Origin: Planctomycetota bacterium
GTDB taxonomy: Bacteria; Planctomycetota; Phycisphaerae; Sedimentisphaerales; Anaerobacaceae
Reading direction: 5' to 3'
Assembly (NCBI GenBank): GCA_019456195.1
Contig: VRUK01000034.1
Coordinates: forward strand, 1 to 48,786
DNA: 48,786 nucleotides
The position numbers were made by a program, and so were the translations under genes. Shown here in pieces: positions 8,403-16,548 of this stretch. How positions within the stretch are numbered: the first letter of the stretch is position 1; the number at the start of each line of letters is the position of its first letter. The notes below the pieces were generated by a model. It saw nothing but the letters and a program-made list of their open reading frames with translations. It searched no databases and was not told the origin of the DNA.

Positions 8403-8560
8403 TGGGCTGCGGTTCGTCTCGGCGCAGGCTTACGCCGTAGCTGGACGGATTCCGCCACGGCGAGCAAGCCGCCACGTTACGAAACTATCTTGCTGGATAA
8501 ACTGTGAGGTCCTTCGGCTCCGCTTCGCTGCCCTTGGAATGACAGTTGGAGAATTCAGAA
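8403..8560. repeat. Intergenic dispersed-repeat-like sequence
   Basis: The stretch between the convergent genes is rich in short inverted pieces. It includes GGATAAACTGTGAGGTC, which recurs almost exactly at 11279-11295, and the CCTTCGGCTCC...GGAATGACA type sequence, pieces of which recur near 13190 and 25280. It reads as a genomic intergenic repeat, not as a coding frame. Confidence 0.45.
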
Positions 8561-9535
8561 TTAAGGACTATCCGATTGGGCGCCGGTTACTTCGAGGAAT
8601 TGAGTTTCCAGGCTGCGGCCTTCGGTAAGTTTTCGCGGGGCGATGGACATATCCAAAAGAGTTCGCAGAACAGGGGCAATAACCGCATCCTGATCGAGAT
8701 GGTCGGCGGACAGGTTAAGTATTACTAAATAGTCTGTCGATTTGTTGCTCTGGCTTGCGGTGGGAATAGAAAGCATTTTTATGCTGCGGACGCCTTCAAT
8801 CGAGGTCAGCTTTTCGATCTCGCTTTCTTTCAGTGGGCGTGAGAGGGACAGATTATATTCGCGGTCGGCGCGAGTAATTTTGTCAACGGAACCGGCCAGA
8901 ACCAGATTGCCGTGGTCCAAAATAGCCACATGGTCGCATAGTTCCTGAACCTCGTCCAGATTGTGGGAGCTGACTACGATAGTCGCGTGTTGCTGCAGTT
9001 GCTTAACGAGGTCTCGAATCTGCCGGGCACTAGCCGGGTCGAGGCCGGCGGTTGGTTCATCGAGAAGGATAACTTCGGGGCTGCCCAGAAAGGCCTGAGC
9101 AATACCGAGGCGTTTGACCATGCCGTGAGATAAACTGCCGACGCGTCTTTTAGCAACCGATTTCAAGCCGACCAGTTCAAGGCTGTGTATGACCTCTTCG
9201 TTGGCTTGTTTCTTTGTGCGGCCGGCAAGAAGGCGAAAAAAAACGAGCTGGTCAAGGATGGGGACATTGCGCTGGAACTGCGCATCCTGTGGCAGGATAC
9301 TAAGACGTCCCTGAAGGCGGGAAATGTATCGGGTATCGATGCCGAGTACTTCGACCGTGCCGGCATCGGCCTTGAGGAAGTCGGCGATAATGGAAAAAAG
9401 AGTGGTTTTTCCGGCGCCGTTTGGCCCGAGCAGGCCAAAAATGGAATTTGACGGGATATCGAAGGACACCTTGTTAAGGGCCTGAATGCGTCCGAATCTT
9501 TTTGATAATTCTTTTATGGAGACAACGTTCGTCAT
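8561..9535 (-). CDS. ABC transporter ATP-binding protein (ABC-2 exporter type)
   Basis: ATPase subunit of an ABC-2 exporter. The start is placed at ATG 9535 (MTNVVSIKELSKRFG), seven bases after the permease stop. The Walker A motif GPNGAGKTT lies near residue 37, the signature LSHGMVKRLGIAQ near 129, Walker B VILLDEPTAGLDP near 150, and the switch histidine in VVSSHNLDEVQ. The last hundred residues form the regulatory tail seen in exporters of the CcmA/NatA/DrrA group. With the permease upstream and a small membrane protein first in the operon, it should power export. The substrate cannot be read from the sequence. Confidence 0.92.
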   Translation of the reverse strand: MTNVVSIKELSKRFGRIQALNKVSFDIPSNSIFGLLGPNGAGKTTLFSIIADFLKADAGTVEVLGIDTRYISRLQGRLSILPQDAQFQRNVPILDQLVFFRLLAGRTKKQANEEVIHSLELVGLKSVAKRRVGSLSHGMVKRLGIAQAFLGSPEVILLDEPTAGLDPASARQIRDLVKQLQQHATIVVSSHNLDEVQELCDHVAILDHGNLVLAGSVDKITRADREYNLSLSRPLKESEIEKLTSIEGVRSIKMLSIPTASQSNKSTDYLVILNLSADHLDQDAVIAPVLRTLLDMSIAPRKLTEGRSLETQFLEVTGAQSDSP

Positions 9536-9542
9536 TTTAAAC

Positions 9543-10580
9543 CTAAAGATCACGCGTTTCAAATCGGATATAACCCAGTGTTAGAAAGAAAGCCGTATAG
9601 GCCAGAGACGCAAACACCGCACCGAGCCAATGGGCCGGGATCGGATGGAGCAGATTATTTTGCCATCCCCAGGGCAGGGCATACAAGAGATATTTGGCGG
9701 GTTTCCATGCAAAGCTGCCGAGGATTGCCATAAGCAGTACACCGGCGATAGCCACTTTAGCCATGACCAGAGAGAGGAACGGAGAGTTTACTGATGCGGA
9801 AATCAGCGAACAAACAGAGATATAGGGTACCATAAGAATCGCCAGTGCCAGAAAGCCCTGCACGGCCCAAATTGCCAGGTCAGGAGCGGGATAGAGTCTG
9901 GTCTTCATGCCGAGATAAAAAGTAATGGTAGCGATGATAATTGCCATAACGGCGGTTGAAAAAAGGACGGTCCCGATAAAACGGCCGAAAAAGATGTTGC
10001 ACCGTTCGGTTCTCAGGAGCAGGTATCGCAGGCCATGGTTCTGAACATCCCCGCTGATTTGGTTGAAAGCCAGAAAGGAAATCACAAAAGGCATACCGAA
10101 TATCAGTATAAGAAAAATCACTGATAACAGAGCGGGCTTTTTCTCAATAAGAAAATCCGTCCAGGGGTCGAAGCCAGATGTGTTGTTGTCGGATTGTGCG
10201 TCATTTGAATTACCATTCTGAAGGCGGAGCTGAGGTGATACAGCTTCTTTGGTGACTTGTTCAAATGATTTTATTCCCAGGACAAACTGGATAATCGGCT
10301 GGCCTATATCGATAATTGTCTTCCTGATAAGCTGGGGATTTGCCTGGCCCATTTGCTTTTTTTGCAGGGCCATTAATCGCTCTACAGGCATTATTATTAT
10401 ATGGGCTACGGAAAGGCCGAAGACCAGTGCAATCATAAGATAGACCAGACCCGAGCCGCTTCGTACGACGTACCGGCTCCAGTAAAGACTGATAAGGCGA
10501 ATGTGGGCGAAATTTATTGTTTTCAGATTCATTTGTCGTGGACTGGCAACTATAAAGATACCGAGAGAATAATCCGGCAT
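9543..10580 (-). CDS. ABC-2 type transporter permease
   Basis: This integral membrane subunit has about six hydrophobic segments. The first (SGLVYLMIALVFGLSVAHIII) is followed by a long soluble loop (about residues 75-150), and the rest cluster in the C-terminal half. This is the ABC-2 exporter layout with a large extracytoplasmic loop after TM1. The ATG at 10580 overlaps the stop of the upstream gene by one base (TAATG), and AGGAGG lies just upstream, indicating translational coupling. A second Met at residue 17 is an alternative start without a ribosome site. It pairs with the ATPase downstream. Confidence 0.85.
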   Translation of the reverse strand: MPDYSLGIFIVASPRQMNLKTINFAHIRLISLYWSRYVVRSGSGLVYLMIALVFGLSVAHIIIMPVERLMALQKKQMGQANPQLIRKTIIDIGQPIIQFVLGIKSFEQVTKEAVSPQLRLQNGNSNDAQSDNNTSGFDPWTDFLIEKKPALLSVIFLILIFGMPFVISFLAFNQISGDVQNHGLRYLLLRTERCNIFFGRFIGTVLFSTAVMAIIIATITFYLGMKTRLYPAPDLAIWAVQGFLALAILMVPYISVCSLISASVNSPFLSLVMAKVAIAGVLLMAILGSFAWKPAKYLLYALPWGWQNNLLHPIPAHWLGAVFASLAYTAFFLTLGYIRFETRDL

Positions 10581-11041
10581 TAGTTGGTCAGGTCCTCCTT
10601 AAAGGTAGTGTTGAGCAGAATAAGTGTAAGTGCCGGATAAATCAAGCCGATCATGGTCTTGATATCGAAGCCGCCTCCAATTTCAGGCTCGAACATTATT
10701 ATGATGATAACGCTGTTGATAATATCAATGACGGCGTAGATGTTGCCGAGAGTCCGCCCCAGGAACTTTTTCTGTTTCAAATAACCTATTCCGGACAGGA
10801 GTAAAAGCAAGCCAGATACGAGAGAAAGGACAAAGATAAGAATAAATGCAGGGATTCCCAGATTTTCAAAGGCCTCCATTTGGGCCTTTTGATTAGCATT
10901 CATATGATCAGTTGATATTATTCCAATGATTACGAGTAAGATAATTATCCAGCCAAGAAGAACAACCAAACTCAAGCCGGAAAAAATGAAATTAATTACT
11001 GCAAGGGCCGTCAAACCACCGGGACGGTTCTCATCATTCAT
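10580..11041 (-). CDS. Small four-TM membrane protein of the ABC operon
   Basis: A 153-residue protein with four hydrophobic segments and the opening NDENRPGGLTALAVINF. That start resembles a widespread class of small bacterial membrane proteins beginning 'RP-x-G-x-TALAIINF', which have no known activity. It starts at ATG 11041 behind AGGAAAGG and is the first gene of the operon, coupled to the permease by a one-base overlap. An accessory role in the exporter is suggested only by this coupling. Confidence 0.75.
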   Translation of the reverse strand: MNDENRPGGLTALAVINFIFSGLSLVVLLGWIIILLVIIGIISTDHMNANQKAQMEAFENLGIPAFILIFVLSLVSGLLLLLSGIGYLKQKKFLGRTLGNIYAVIDIINSVIIIIMFEPEIGGGFDIKTMIGLIYPALTLILLNTTFKEDLTN

Positions 11042-11682
11042 TATTCTTTCCTTTCCTGATTTAAGATACTGGCAGCAGTTGTTGTCTTACTTATTTAGCC
11101 AAAAATAGTTATAAACGGCATACTTTCGTATTCCTAAGAGCTTAAGACACACCCGCAGTCTATGGTATGTTACGATTGAGGTGTGGGTGAGTGCAAGGAA
11201 AAAAAGTGCATAAGAGCATAAGGCATAAGAGCAGAATTCCGTCGTTTGGCCGTGAAATGAACAATATTATTTTGCAGGATAAACTGTGAAGTCGCATCGA
11301 TTTGTTCGACTATTGAATGATTTTATAAAAACACATTCTCCGGCGAAAAGCATAATTCTTAAATCAGGGAAAGTTGACTTCTTATCTGCTGCGCTTAGGA
11401 TTATTTTATAAAAATGCGTATTTATGTTCGTATGTAGTTCCCAAATTAGGGAAAAGTCGGCTTTTAATGTTGTTACTATTTTCTTATTTTATATTTCATT
11501 TCTGCTATTTTTTGCGTTTTATCACGAAAAAACTGAAGAACAGCAATTTTTTGCCCTATATCAGACAAATTACGAGTAAAATGGTAGTGTTTAGTATAAG
11601 TGAAGGCGGACGCAAGGAATAGGTACTAATGCCGTCGGTTGTTAAGACCTGGAGCAGGGTAAATTATTTGGAGGACTCTAAA
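11042..11682. other. Long divergent intergenic region
   Basis: The AT-rich 640 bases hold both promoters of the divergent genes. They also contain a purine-rich imperfect repeat near 11205-11235 (gcataagagcataaggcata), similar to one before rplS at about 14931-14970, and a second copy of the GGATAAACTGTGA element near 11279. An 82-codon frame at 11374-11622 has no ribosome site and odd composition, and I do not treat it as a gene. Confidence 0.4.
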
Positions 11683-13092
11683 ATGAAGAAGGTATTTTTC
11701 CTTTTGATAGTGTTAATGATGCTTGGATTATTTCCCGGGGTATCGGCCGTGAAGGAAGCGAAAGCTGACGTATGTCTCGGATGCCATGAATTCTCGTCAC
11801 CCGGCATAGTCGAGCTGTGGGAGGACAGTAAGCACAGCAGTGAAGGGGTAGAATGTGAAACCTGCCATTTGGGCAAAGAGGGCGATCCGTCCACTCACTT
11901 TCATTTCGGCACTCAAATCACGGCGGTTCCGTCTCCTGAATACTGTAAAGAGTGTCATGCGAAGGAGGCCGAGGAGTTCTCAAGAAGCAAACATGCCTGG
12001 AGTACTTTTATGGGTCCTCTGAAACCATATTACCTCAAGGCACGAGCAGAAGGGCTTGATCCATTCAGCCAGGAGACGGCCAGGCTGCTTGATCCTGAGG
12101 GTATGGCAAAGACGGCGCTGACACCATTGTTTCCAGACAGCGGGATACTGGAAAGGATAGGGCTTCTTGATGATCCGAATTATCATCACAATAATGTGAA
12201 TCTCGGATGTATTCAATGTCACGGGAGTTTCGTTATAGCCGATCCTGGCGGCGAACTACAGGGCTGGCCCAACACGGGTGTAGGCAGGGTCAATCCCGAT
12301 GGAAGCCTCGGCTCATGCAGCTCCTGCCACACAAGACACGGCTATAGTGTTGCGGAGGCCCGTAAGCCGGAGACCTGCGGTCAGTGCCATCTCGGGCCGG
12401 ACCATCCGCAGCATGAAATCTATGAAGAATCGAAACATGGAAACATGTACGGAGCAAGCGGCGAATCATGGAACTGGGATTCGCCATCAGGACAGTGGGG
12501 TCCTGCGGACATTGATGCGCCTACCTGTGCGACCTGTCATATGAGCGGATTCGGAGATGTAGTTGATACGACTCATGAGGTTGGGGAACGACTCTATTGG
12601 GAACTGCAACCGAAGAAATCGGTTCCTCAGTGGAAAGGGCCTGAAGAGGTCGATATGGTTGCTGAAAGAGTACCTGACCCGGACAAGGCCCAGAGCGGCC
12701 GAAATAAGATGAGACTTGTATGCTTTCAGTGCCACTCATCGACATGGGCCGACGGCTACTTTGTTGAGTTTGATAAGGTCGTAGAGGACTACAACAAGGT
12801 TTGGGAGAAAACGGATGCTCTGCTCGAACAAGCGTACACAGAGGGGCTTATCAGCAGAGACAATCCTCTGGATGAGACGCCCGAAATTATGCATTATCTT
12901 ATCTGGCACCATGACGGCCGCAGGTGGCGGATGGGCGCCAGTATGATGGGGCCCGACTGGACACACTGGAACGGTGCTGTCGATGCCATAATGAACAAGC
13001 TTGGGGCTATGATCAACGATATCGAGATGCGAAGGAAACTGAAAGCGATTGATGACAGGCTCAAGCTATTGGACGAAACTGCCGGAGAATAA
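11683..13092 (+). CDS. Octaheme c-type cytochrome, hydroxylamine-oxidoreductase-like
   Basis: The start at ATG 11683 follows GGAGG. A signal peptide (about 1-22) sends the protein to the periplasm, where haem c is attached. Eight CxxCH motifs are present: residues 31, 58, 88, 176 and 212, two further ones in CGQCH and CATCH, and 347 (CFQCH). The block WPNTGVGRVNPDGSLGSCSS followed by CHTRHG, and then GPDHPQHEIYEESKHG, is characteristic of the HAO family. HAO enzymes convert hydroxylamine or hydrazine; relatives lacking the haem-linking tyrosine work in the reductive direction. At the expected place I read MMGPDWTHWNG, with Trp426 where the cross-linking Tyr should lie, so a reductive or alternative role is inferred. 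No quinol-oxidising partner cytochrome is adjacent. Confidence 0.88.
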   Translation: MKKVFFLLIVLMMLGLFPGVSAVKEAKADVCLGCHEFSSPGIVELWEDSKHSSEGVECETCHLGKEGDPSTHFHFGTQITAVPSPEYCKECHAKEAEEFSRSKHAWSTFMGPLKPYYLKARAEGLDPFSQETARLLDPEGMAKTALTPLFPDSGILERIGLLDDPNYHHNNVNLGCIQCHGSFVIADPGGELQGWPNTGVGRVNPDGSLGSCSSCHTRHGYSVAEARKPETCGQCHLGPDHPQHEIYEESKHGNMYGASGESWNWDSPSGQWGPADIDAPTCATCHMSGFGDVVDTTHEVGERLYWELQPKKSVPQWKGPEEVDMVAERVPDPDKAQSGRNKMRLVCFQCHSSTWADGYFVEFDKVVEDYNKVWEKTDALLEQAYTEGLISRDNPLDETPEIMHYLIWHHDGRRWRMGASMMGPDWTHWNGAVDAIMNKLGAMINDIEMRRKLKAIDDRLKLLDETAGE

Positions 13093-13150
13093 GGAGACAA
13101 GGCCGCAGGTCAATAGGCCGGAAAAAGGCGGCTGTCTTTACTGCTTATTA

Positions 13151-13185
13151 AAGTCGGCTCCGATTAACTCGGGGCCGGCTTTTTT
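13151..13185 (+). terminator. Rho-independent terminator after the octaheme cytochrome
   Basis: AAGTCGGC pairs with GCCGGCTT around an inner TCCGA/TCGGG stem and is followed by a T run. It lies 59 bases after the cytochrome stop. Its symmetry may also let it act for the convergent tatD transcript. Confidence 0.85.
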
Positions 13186-13220
13186 GCTGCGCCTGGAATG
13201 ACGGCGATTGGGAAGCTCGG

Positions 13221-13262
13221 TCAGGGCAGGCCCTTCGACGGTGCTCAGGGCAGGTCGAAGAA
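13221..13262. repeat. Dispersed palindromic repeat overlapping the end of tatD
   Basis: The stretch containing CCTTCGACGGTGCTCAGGGC and the flanking GTCGAAG arm forms a short inverted repeat. A related unit lies at about 22311-22347 upstream of trmD. The tatD stop codon (TCA at 13245-13247 on the plus strand) falls inside this repeat, so the last residues of TatD may be set by an insertion. Confidence 0.5.
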
Positions 13263-14018
13263 GTTTTTGCTGGTGGTGGTTACGACATTGGCGAAATCGG
13301 TTAAGTCCATCTGCTTTAGTTCGGCCAGATATTTGGCGGTGTTAATCATAAGGGCAGGCTCGTTTATCTTTTGCTTTCGCATCGGTACAGGTGACATATA
13401 GGGGCAGTCGGTTTCGAGCATTAATCTATCTACTGGTACAATGTTGGCGGCCTTGCGGATAAGGTCGGCGTTTTTGAAGGTAACTACGCCGGTGAACGAA
13501 ACATAAAAGCCATAATCGAGAACAATCTTTGCCTGCTCGGCCGAGCCGCTGAAACAATGAAAAACCACGCCTCTTATACTGCGGCCGTATTGGTCTAAAA
13601 TCTCCATCGTTTCATCAAAAGCCTCTCTGCAATGAATGATTACGGGCAGATTCAATTCTTTGGCGATTTTTAACTGGGCAGTGAAGGCCCGCTTCTGGTC
13701 GGATTGGCTTGAAAAGTTATAGTGAAAATCCAGGCCTGTCTCGCCGAGGGCTACGACTTTTTCGTTTTGGGCAAGCTCTTTCAATTCTGTTAGCGTTTCG
13801 GCGGTTACATCTTTTGCTTCGTGCGGATGGATTCCAACGGCGGCGTACATGTTTTCGAATTTCCCGGCAAGCTCAACGGCTTTACAGTTTTGCTGCGGGT
13901 CGGTGCCGACGGTGAGCCAGCCGGTAACGCACGCGGCGAGACTTCGAGCGATAACGGCCTCAATGTCATCGGCCAACTGTTCAAACGTTAAATGGCAATG
14001 TGTATCAATCAGTTCCAT
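13245..14018 (-). CDS. tatD: TatD-family metal-dependent hydrolase (DNase)
   Basis: A 257-residue TIM-barrel amidohydrolase of the TatD family, which are cytoplasmic metal-dependent nucleases. Metal ligands are visible: DTHCHL at residues 5-10, ALGETGLDFHY (about 90-100), VIIHCREA (about 125), VVFHCFSG (about 150) and LETDCPYMSP (about 200). The start at ATG 14018 gives the usual length. It sits six bases from the yraN gene and is co-directional with rplS, forming the end of the translation operon. The C-terminus (NFFDLP) lies in a dispersed repeat, so its exact end could be derived. Confidence 0.92.
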   Translation of the reverse strand: MELIDTHCHLTFEQLADDIEAVIARSLAACVTGWLTVGTDPQQNCKAVELAGKFENMYAAVGIHPHEAKDVTAETLTELKELAQNEKVVALGETGLDFHYNFSSQSDQKRAFTAQLKIAKELNLPVIIHCREAFDETMEILDQYGRSIRGVVFHCFSGSAEQAKIVLDYGFYVSFTGVVTFKNADLIRKAANIVPVDRLMLETDCPYMSPVPMRKQKINEPALMINTAKYLAELKQMDLTDFANVVTTTSKNFFDLP

Positions 14019-14023
14019 TGTTT

Positions 14024-14422
14024 CTACGGTACGAAAGCGTTTTGGTAATGTCTAATCTGTGGGGAGCCTTTTTGGCCAAGGACTATTGCAACAACGTCAA
14101 AGCGAAAAGGTCTGTCGTCGATTTTGTGGGTTGCGAGAAAATAACGGGCGGTCCTGACTAATCTGGCTTTCTTGGGGGCCGTGATAGAAGATTCGACCGA
14201 GTTGAAGGTTTCGTCCGCCCTGGTTTTGACCTCGATGAAGACGATGGTCCTGTCGGTATCGACCATAATCAGGTCGATTTCGCCGGTTTTGCAGGAGAAG
14301 TTGCGTGTGAGTGTTTTTAGGCCTTTTCGTTTGAGGAATCCGCGGCAGTGTTTTTCGCCCCATCGACCGAGCAATTCGCGGTCGGCCAGCAGCTTTCGCT
14401 TGTTTAATACCATACCCAACAT
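14024..14422 (-). CDS. YraN/UPF0102 family nuclease-like protein
   Basis: A 132-residue protein with the UPF0102 core: LLGRWGEKHCRGFLKRKG, then NFSCKTGEIDLIMVDTD and VFIEVKTRADETF. The E, D and ExK residues match the endonuclease-like fold of this family, found widely next to rnhB, rplS or tatD genes in bacteria. Activity is not established for most members. The ATG at 14422 has GGGGAG eleven bases upstream; ATG 14413 is a second option. It lies directly before tatD and 122 bases after rplS. Confidence 0.88.
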   Translation of the reverse strand: MLGMVLNKRKLLADRELLGRWGEKHCRGFLKRKGLKTLTRNFSCKTGEIDLIMVDTDRTIVFIEVKTRADETFNSVESSITAPKKARLVRTARYFLATHKIDDRPFRFDVVAIVLGQKGSPQIRHYQNAFVP

Positions 14423-14543
14423 ATTAAATAGAACTCCCCAGATAAAATCTTCGAGCGTTTTGCCTTCGATAAACTTCCATCTTCGCTAAAGCTACGACGA
14501 GACAGACGGGACAGGCAAGACAAGTATGGGGGCCGCAGTACTA

Positions 14544-14912
14544 TTATTTTGAGACGGTGTGCGTGCTGTGCCGCTGAGGGAGCCTGACGGATTTGCCGGT
14601 TCTCTTGCGGAGGTAATAAAGTTTTGCCCGTCTTGTTTTGCCGCTTCGGATGGCCCTGACGTTAAGGACGTTGGGCGAATGAAGCGGGAAGATTCTTTCG
14701 ACACCCTCGTTACCGACCATGCGCCTGACCATGAAGGTTTCGTTAACGCCGCGGCCCTTGCGGGCGATTACGGTCCCGGTAAATATCTGGGTTCGCTCTT
14801 TGTCGCCCTCTTTTATACGGCAGTGGACATCTACAATATCGCCTATTTCGAAGTGCGGTATTTTTTTCTTCAAACTTTTGCTTTCAACCGCATCCAATAT
14901 TTCTGTTTTCAC
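14544..14912 (-). CDS. rplS: Ribosomal protein L19
   Basis: Large-subunit protein L19, at the interface with the small subunit. The typical body is clear: PHFEIGDIVDVHCRIKEGDK, RTQIFTGTVIARKGRGVNET, then FPLHSPNVLNV and KLYYLRKRTGKSVRL. The length of 122 residues is usual. Translation starts at GTG 14912, preceded by GGAGATAAACCC. In most bacteria rplS directly follows trmD, but here about 6.7 kb separates them, filled mostly by sulfatase genes. Confidence 0.97.
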   Translation of the reverse strand: MKTEILDAVESKSLKKKIPHFEIGDIVDVHCRIKEGDKERTQIFTGTVIARKGRGVNETFMVRRMVGNEGVERIFPLHSPNVLNVRAIRSGKTRRAKLYYLRKRTGKSVRLPQRHSTHTVSK

Positions 14913-15122
14913 GGGTTTATCTCCTAATTAAAAAGTGCACAAGAGCAAAAAAGCACAAGCGCACATGAACACTCATAATTAATACAATCGCATTAGTATA
15001 GCCGTCTTTGGCTTAAAGACAAGCACTTTTTTGAAAAAATGTAGTTTTTGGGCGTTCAGGCACCAAATATGATCAGATTCGAGACTGGCAGCTATTCATC
15101 CGTTTTTTTTCTTCCGGCCTGA

Positions 15123-16514
15123 TTAAATGGGCCAGTTTGACGAATAGGTGCGGGCGGTTTTCAGATAAGCCTCGAATTTGGCGATTACATCGGGATTTTC
15201 GGCAGCGATGTTGTGCTCTTCGGCGATATCTTTATTCAAATCGTACAGTTCCAGCGGCTTGTCCGGTTCCGGACGAAAGGCCTTGTAGTTGCGCCAGCGA
15301 ACTGCCTGCTGAAAATTATTCGTAAGAAATTCCCAGTACAGAAAACGATCATCTGTTCTCTGTGGTTTGCCGAGCAGGGTTGGCAGAATACTAATACCGT
15401 CGATGCTCGAAGGCGGTCTGACGCCAGCCAGTTCGGCAAGTGTTGGCATCAGGTCGGCAAAATACCAGACGGCGCTGCTGGTTTGACCGGGAGCGACTTT
15501 GCCGGGCCATCGGGCAATCATAGGTGTGCGGATGCCGCCTTCGAATAAATCGCTTTTGTTTCCGCGCAGCGGGCCGGAGCTGTCGAAAATGCCGTCCCAG
15601 CGTTTAGCGGCCCCATTGTCCGAACAGAAGAACACGAGCGTATCGTTATCAATTGTCAGGTTCTTCAGCAATGTCATAATGCGGCCTATGTCGCCATCCA
15701 TTCGTGTAATCATAGCGGCGTGTACTTTTGCGTCGGCCGGCCAGGATTTGTTTGTGTAGGGATATGTGCTCTGGATTTCATATTTTGCGTGCGGGATGGT
15801 ATATGGCAGATAGAGGAAGAAAGGCCCGCGACTGTGGCGCTGAATAAAATCGAGGGAAAAATCCGTGAACATGTCGTGAGAATATTTTTCTCGCCTGCCG
15901 TCTGCGTTACCTTCTAAGATTTGCTTTTGTTCGTTGTGCCAAAGGTAGGGCGGATAGTAGGTATGCGCACGCCTTTGGTTCAGGTAGCCGAACCATTCAT
16001 CGAAGCCCTGCTTGTTGGGGACGCCGTTGTTGTCCGGTTCGCCGAGACCCCATTTGCCTGTTATACCGGTTGCATAGCCGGCTTGTTTGAGCACTTCGGC
16101 GACGGTGATGTCCTGGAGTTCAAGCGGGACACGTCTTTGTGGTGAGCCGTTGTCCAGAACGAGGGTGCCTCCTATCTTGCCCATGTTATTGCGGACGCGG
16201 GTATGGCCTGTGTGCTGGCCCGTCATCAGGACACTGCGAGACGGCGCGCAAACGGTGGAGCCTGCATAGCAATCGGTAAAGCGCGTGCCCTCGGCGGCAA
16301 GCCGGTCGATGTTGGGCGTTTTTATTTCCTTCTGACCGTAACAACCAAGGTCACCATAGCCTAAATCATCGGCCATGATAAAAATGATATTCGGGTGTTT
16401 TTGTGTTGAGATCTTTTCGACAGGTTTGGTTTTGCAGCCAGCTAAAGACATAGCCGCTGCTGCGGCGCATCCGGCTGTACGATACAGGAATTCGCGTCGG
16501 TTTATATTTTTCAT
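15123..16514 (-). CDS. Tat-exported lipoprotein sulfatase (CAPSR type)
   Basis: A type I sulfatase that would hydrolyse sulfate esters outside the cytoplasm. Residues 1-27 carry a Tat-like signal (NRREFL) and a lipobox ending LAGC, giving lipidated Cys27. The metal-binding IMADDLGYGDLGCYG lies at about 46-60 and the maturation site CAPSR has its Cys at residue 89, which must become formylglycine. Further marks are GITGKWGLG, TIPHAKYE and FCSDNGAAKRWDG. The length of 463 is usual. It is the last gene of a minus-strand run of sulfatase-associated genes before rplS. The natural substrate cannot be told from sequence. Confidence 0.93.
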   Translation of the reverse strand: MKNINRREFLYRTAGCAAAAAMSLAGCKTKPVEKISTQKHPNIIFIMADDLGYGDLGCYGQKEIKTPNIDRLAAEGTRFTDCYAGSTVCAPSRSVLMTGQHTGHTRVRNNMGKIGGTLVLDNGSPQRRVPLELQDITVAEVLKQAGYATGITGKWGLGEPDNNGVPNKQGFDEWFGYLNQRRAHTYYPPYLWHNEQKQILEGNADGRREKYSHDMFTDFSLDFIQRHSRGPFFLYLPYTIPHAKYEIQSTYPYTNKSWPADAKVHAAMITRMDGDIGRIMTLLKNLTIDNDTLVFFCSDNGAAKRWDGIFDSSGPLRGNKSDLFEGGIRTPMIARWPGKVAPGQTSSAVWYFADLMPTLAELAGVRPPSSIDGISILPTLLGKPQRTDDRFLYWEFLTNNFQQAVRWRNYKAFRPEPDKPLELYDLNKDIAEEHNIAAENPDVIAKFEAYLKTARTYSSNWPI

Positions 16515-16548
16515 TTTTAAAATCCTTTTCTTCTATTATTTAAACTTC

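Noticed and set aside
8389..8628. 79-codon plus-strand frame after the DUF1579-like gene
   Set aside because: It runs through a dispersed repeat and into the antisense of the ABC ATPase.
11374..11622. 82-codon hydrophobic frame before the octaheme cytochrome
   Set aside because: TTG start without a ribosome site in very AT-rich DNA; hydrophobicity is expected from TTT/TTA richness.
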